Assembly (NCBI GenBank): GCA_963556695.1
Contig: CAUWAG010000006.1
Span: 992,001-1,056,000 of the forward strand
DNA: 64,000 bases
Direction: 5' to 3'
Source of the DNA: Anthostomella pinea
Taxonomy: Eukaryota; Ascomycota; Sordariomycetes; Xylariales; Xylariaceae
The notes under the pieces: generated by a model
Seen by the model: only the letters and a program-made list of their open reading frames with translations
The model's database searches: none
What the model was told of the DNA's origin: nothing
Shown: in pieces, positions 61,855 to 64,000 of the stretch
How the letters are laid out: each line of letters opens with the position of its first letter
Position numbering within the stretch: the stretch's first letter is position 1
Translations under genes and position numbers: made by a program

Positions 61855-64000
61855 GCTGGCACCGCGGCTGGTATAGGAAGTAGACGTGCATCGACCAGTG
61901 ACCTTGAGCAAGCGACCTTTCTCATACCGTCTTCTGGGTAGTCCTTGCGTATCTACAAATCAATAGTTAGACAGTACAAGAAGTCTACTCTATGTTTCTT
62001 CAATACTCTACAAGGTATGCGCACATAGGTGGGGGGATATATTACAACCATGAGGCCAACAACACCAAGACCTGCCTCAGATGGAACATGCTCAGTACAG
62101 GGAGTTGATGCATCGCTGGAAACCAATGTACTCAGACGATGAATGTACTATGATGGGGTTTACCCTTCAAATTAGCTATTCATGGTAGCAAGGAAAATAT
62201 GGCATGTGTAAAGCAGCCCCGAGTTCTGCACAGCCAGCCAGCTTGTAAAGAGTTGAGCATTCCCTACATAACCACAATGAGCTAATACACAATAGAAGGA
62301 TGATTCCCCAAAGGGCCATCAAGCTTTTGGTTCGTGATGTTGAATATTGATGTAATATGGACTTGACCGGTGCATCTGATAGCCAAGACTTTCCCCTCGA
62401 GCTCATCTACCATCGATGTACCCTCGTCAGAGTTGTGACGGAAAGTAACGCCCTAAATTTTTGATATTATATACGTTTGTGGGTTTTGCTCGGAGCAGCC
62501 GAGGTCAGTAGGTTCACCATTTCAAGTGGGCGCTAGTGGCTCTTCTCCAACTCACCGTAGAGTCTCCGGAAATGGTGGCTTCAATTAGCTTGTATCACGA
62601 CCGGCAGTAACATTGGCGGTGACCTCGGAGGCGCTGTTTCAGAGTGTTGGCCGCCGGTTTGGAACCCGCGGGGCCTGCCAAGAAGCCGGCAATCATACAC
62701 ACCATTTTCCATTCATTCATACCTTACCTTACCTTCACTGCCTACCTTTCGAGACGAAAGATCGAATGAAGGCACTGATGTATCAGCCTACTCAATGCAG
62801 CTGTATAAGATACTGCAGTAAACTGGAGTAGGTAACACCTCCCCGGAGTACAGAGCAGGTAACGTTACCGGACTGACCTACCTATATGCACTCAATCTCC
62901 CTATCCAACCCGAACGCCGGCCAACAATCTTAAGAGAGAGAGAAGAGCACCAAGCTCTGCAACGTCTCCATCATGAGATCCTCACTGCCTAGACCTGGCA
63001 GCATTTCCGAATAGCTCTAGTTGTGATCACAACGTACATGCAGCAAGTCACCAGCAGCATATTCCGTTGCACGCACCAGACCTCTTAGTCCGTTGGGGCG
63101 CCACTGACCGATCCAGTGAGAGTGACACAGCACATGGCCGAGCGGGCAACAGACAGCCAAATAATAAGATTCGCAATGGTCGAACTAACTCATCATAAAA
63201 ACAAAAATATAACAAAAAGCATTCTGGATATCACAAAAAATGCGCCGTCGACTTCCTAGCTACGAAGTACAAAACGCTCGTCACATGTCCATGTCCTGCG
63301 GCCCCTGCAGACTGCAACCACACGGAGGGGTGAGGACCACCCAAAAGTTACCGACCTCTCCGACCGGGCCCCTGAACCACAGGAAAACGGAAAGGAAACA
63401 GAACTTCAAATACGTCAACTAGGACCAACACCAAAGTCGCTCAATCTCGACGAAATCGGCAAGGCCGCCGGAGATGCGCAAAGTAGTAATTATCTCAGGC
63501 ACAGGCTGCTGACATACCCCCCTACCAAGTCCACCTGCAGGCTCCCCGCTGGTCGTCGAAGAACCCATCGATACGCATCAATACACCGATAGAACCTCGA
63601 TCAGAGACAGGATCATGAATAAAAAAATCACCAACGACTTGGCATATTCGACAATTGGAGCCTGCACCTATGGCATAGGATACATGGCAGACAAAATACT
63701 TACATATGGCACATGATAGACGAGAGATTCGCAAGCAGACGCGCCCACACCCAAGGAGCAGGACTCCCTTGAGTCGTAATACAGAGGCCTCCAAGTACCT
63801 CAAGTTGCCGAGTAACACGGGCATGGTGTACCTCACCAAGACCTGGGCATTAGTGACAGAGCCAAAACAGGCTACAGAGCCCATTCTGGCATGCGGAAGG
63901 ACGCAGCACTTCAAGTTGGTGCGTGTCAGTCGTTCTCATCAGACCTGAGCTGTCCCTCGTGAAACTATTGTGTATTACGCTCTCACGATCAAGGCAATTC
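61855..64000. other. right end of the window, no recognisable gene
   Basis: Only short featureless frames occur. A 130-residue minus frame (63522-63914) has no domain and no convincing start. No gene appears to run off the right edge. Confidence 0.4.

Noticed and set aside
62437..62612. LTR candidate beginning TGTGACGG and ending GCAGTAACA
   Set aside because: The 5-bp flanks (agagt and ttggc) do not match and there is no similarity to the confirmed LTRs beyond the ends.

Overview
This window looks like nuclear DNA of a filamentous ascomycete (Pezizomycotina, probably a Sordariomycete; the exact taxon is not fixed by anything I can see). The evidence is protein-coding genes split by GT-AG introns, mostly 55-290 nt, with two longer ones. 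They encode a Zn2Cys6 regulator, an ASH1-type SET protein and an F-box/leucine-rich protein. There is also a block of about 11 kb of extremely AT-rich, ORF-free sequence, as left by repeat-induced point mutation (RIP) in this group. No bacterial operons, phage genes, CRISPR arrays, rRNA or credible tRNA genes were found.

Layout. 1-5000: a divergent promoter separates a gene fragment running off the left edge (minus) from a sedoheptulose-bisphosphatase-like histidine phosphatase (797-2275, plus). The phosphatase converges tail to tail with a SAM-dependent methyltransferase (2440-4858, minus). 4859-14200: 9.3 kb of ordinary GC content with no gene I can defend, but two clear tandem repeats (19-bp unit, 7-bp unit). 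About 14205-25485: the AT-rich block. It holds a (TAA)n microsatellite of about 59 units and four islands of normal GC content. Three of these islands are complete TG...CA elements with perfect 5-bp target-site duplications, so they are solo LTRs that landed after the surrounding DNA had been mutated. 25490-32110: another long gene-poor stretch, ending in a pyrimidine-rich leader. 32111-33396: Zn2Cys6 transcription factor (plus). 33397-40323: no recognisable gene. 40324-41977: F-box/LRR protein (minus). 41978-47623: no gene. 47624-49310: VHS/GAT-domain trafficking adaptor (minus). 49311-54137: gene-poor, with a perfect 8 x 20-bp minisatellite. 54138-56849: ASH1-like H3K36 methyltransferase (minus). 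56850-64000: gene-poor, with a second copy of one LTR family (61362-61854) and a fragment resembling a copia LTR end.

The genes do not form a pathway or a cluster: they are unrelated housekeeping and regulatory loci at very low density (six confident genes in 64 kb). The most informative content is the mobile-element record: two LTRs of one family (one inside the AT-rich block, one 41 kb away in normal DNA) and two shorter LTRs of other families, each dated relative to RIP by its own duplication. I did not find a convincing new multi-gene system. All exon boundaries are inferred by eye from reading frame, splice sites and family resemblance; no database search or transcript was available.
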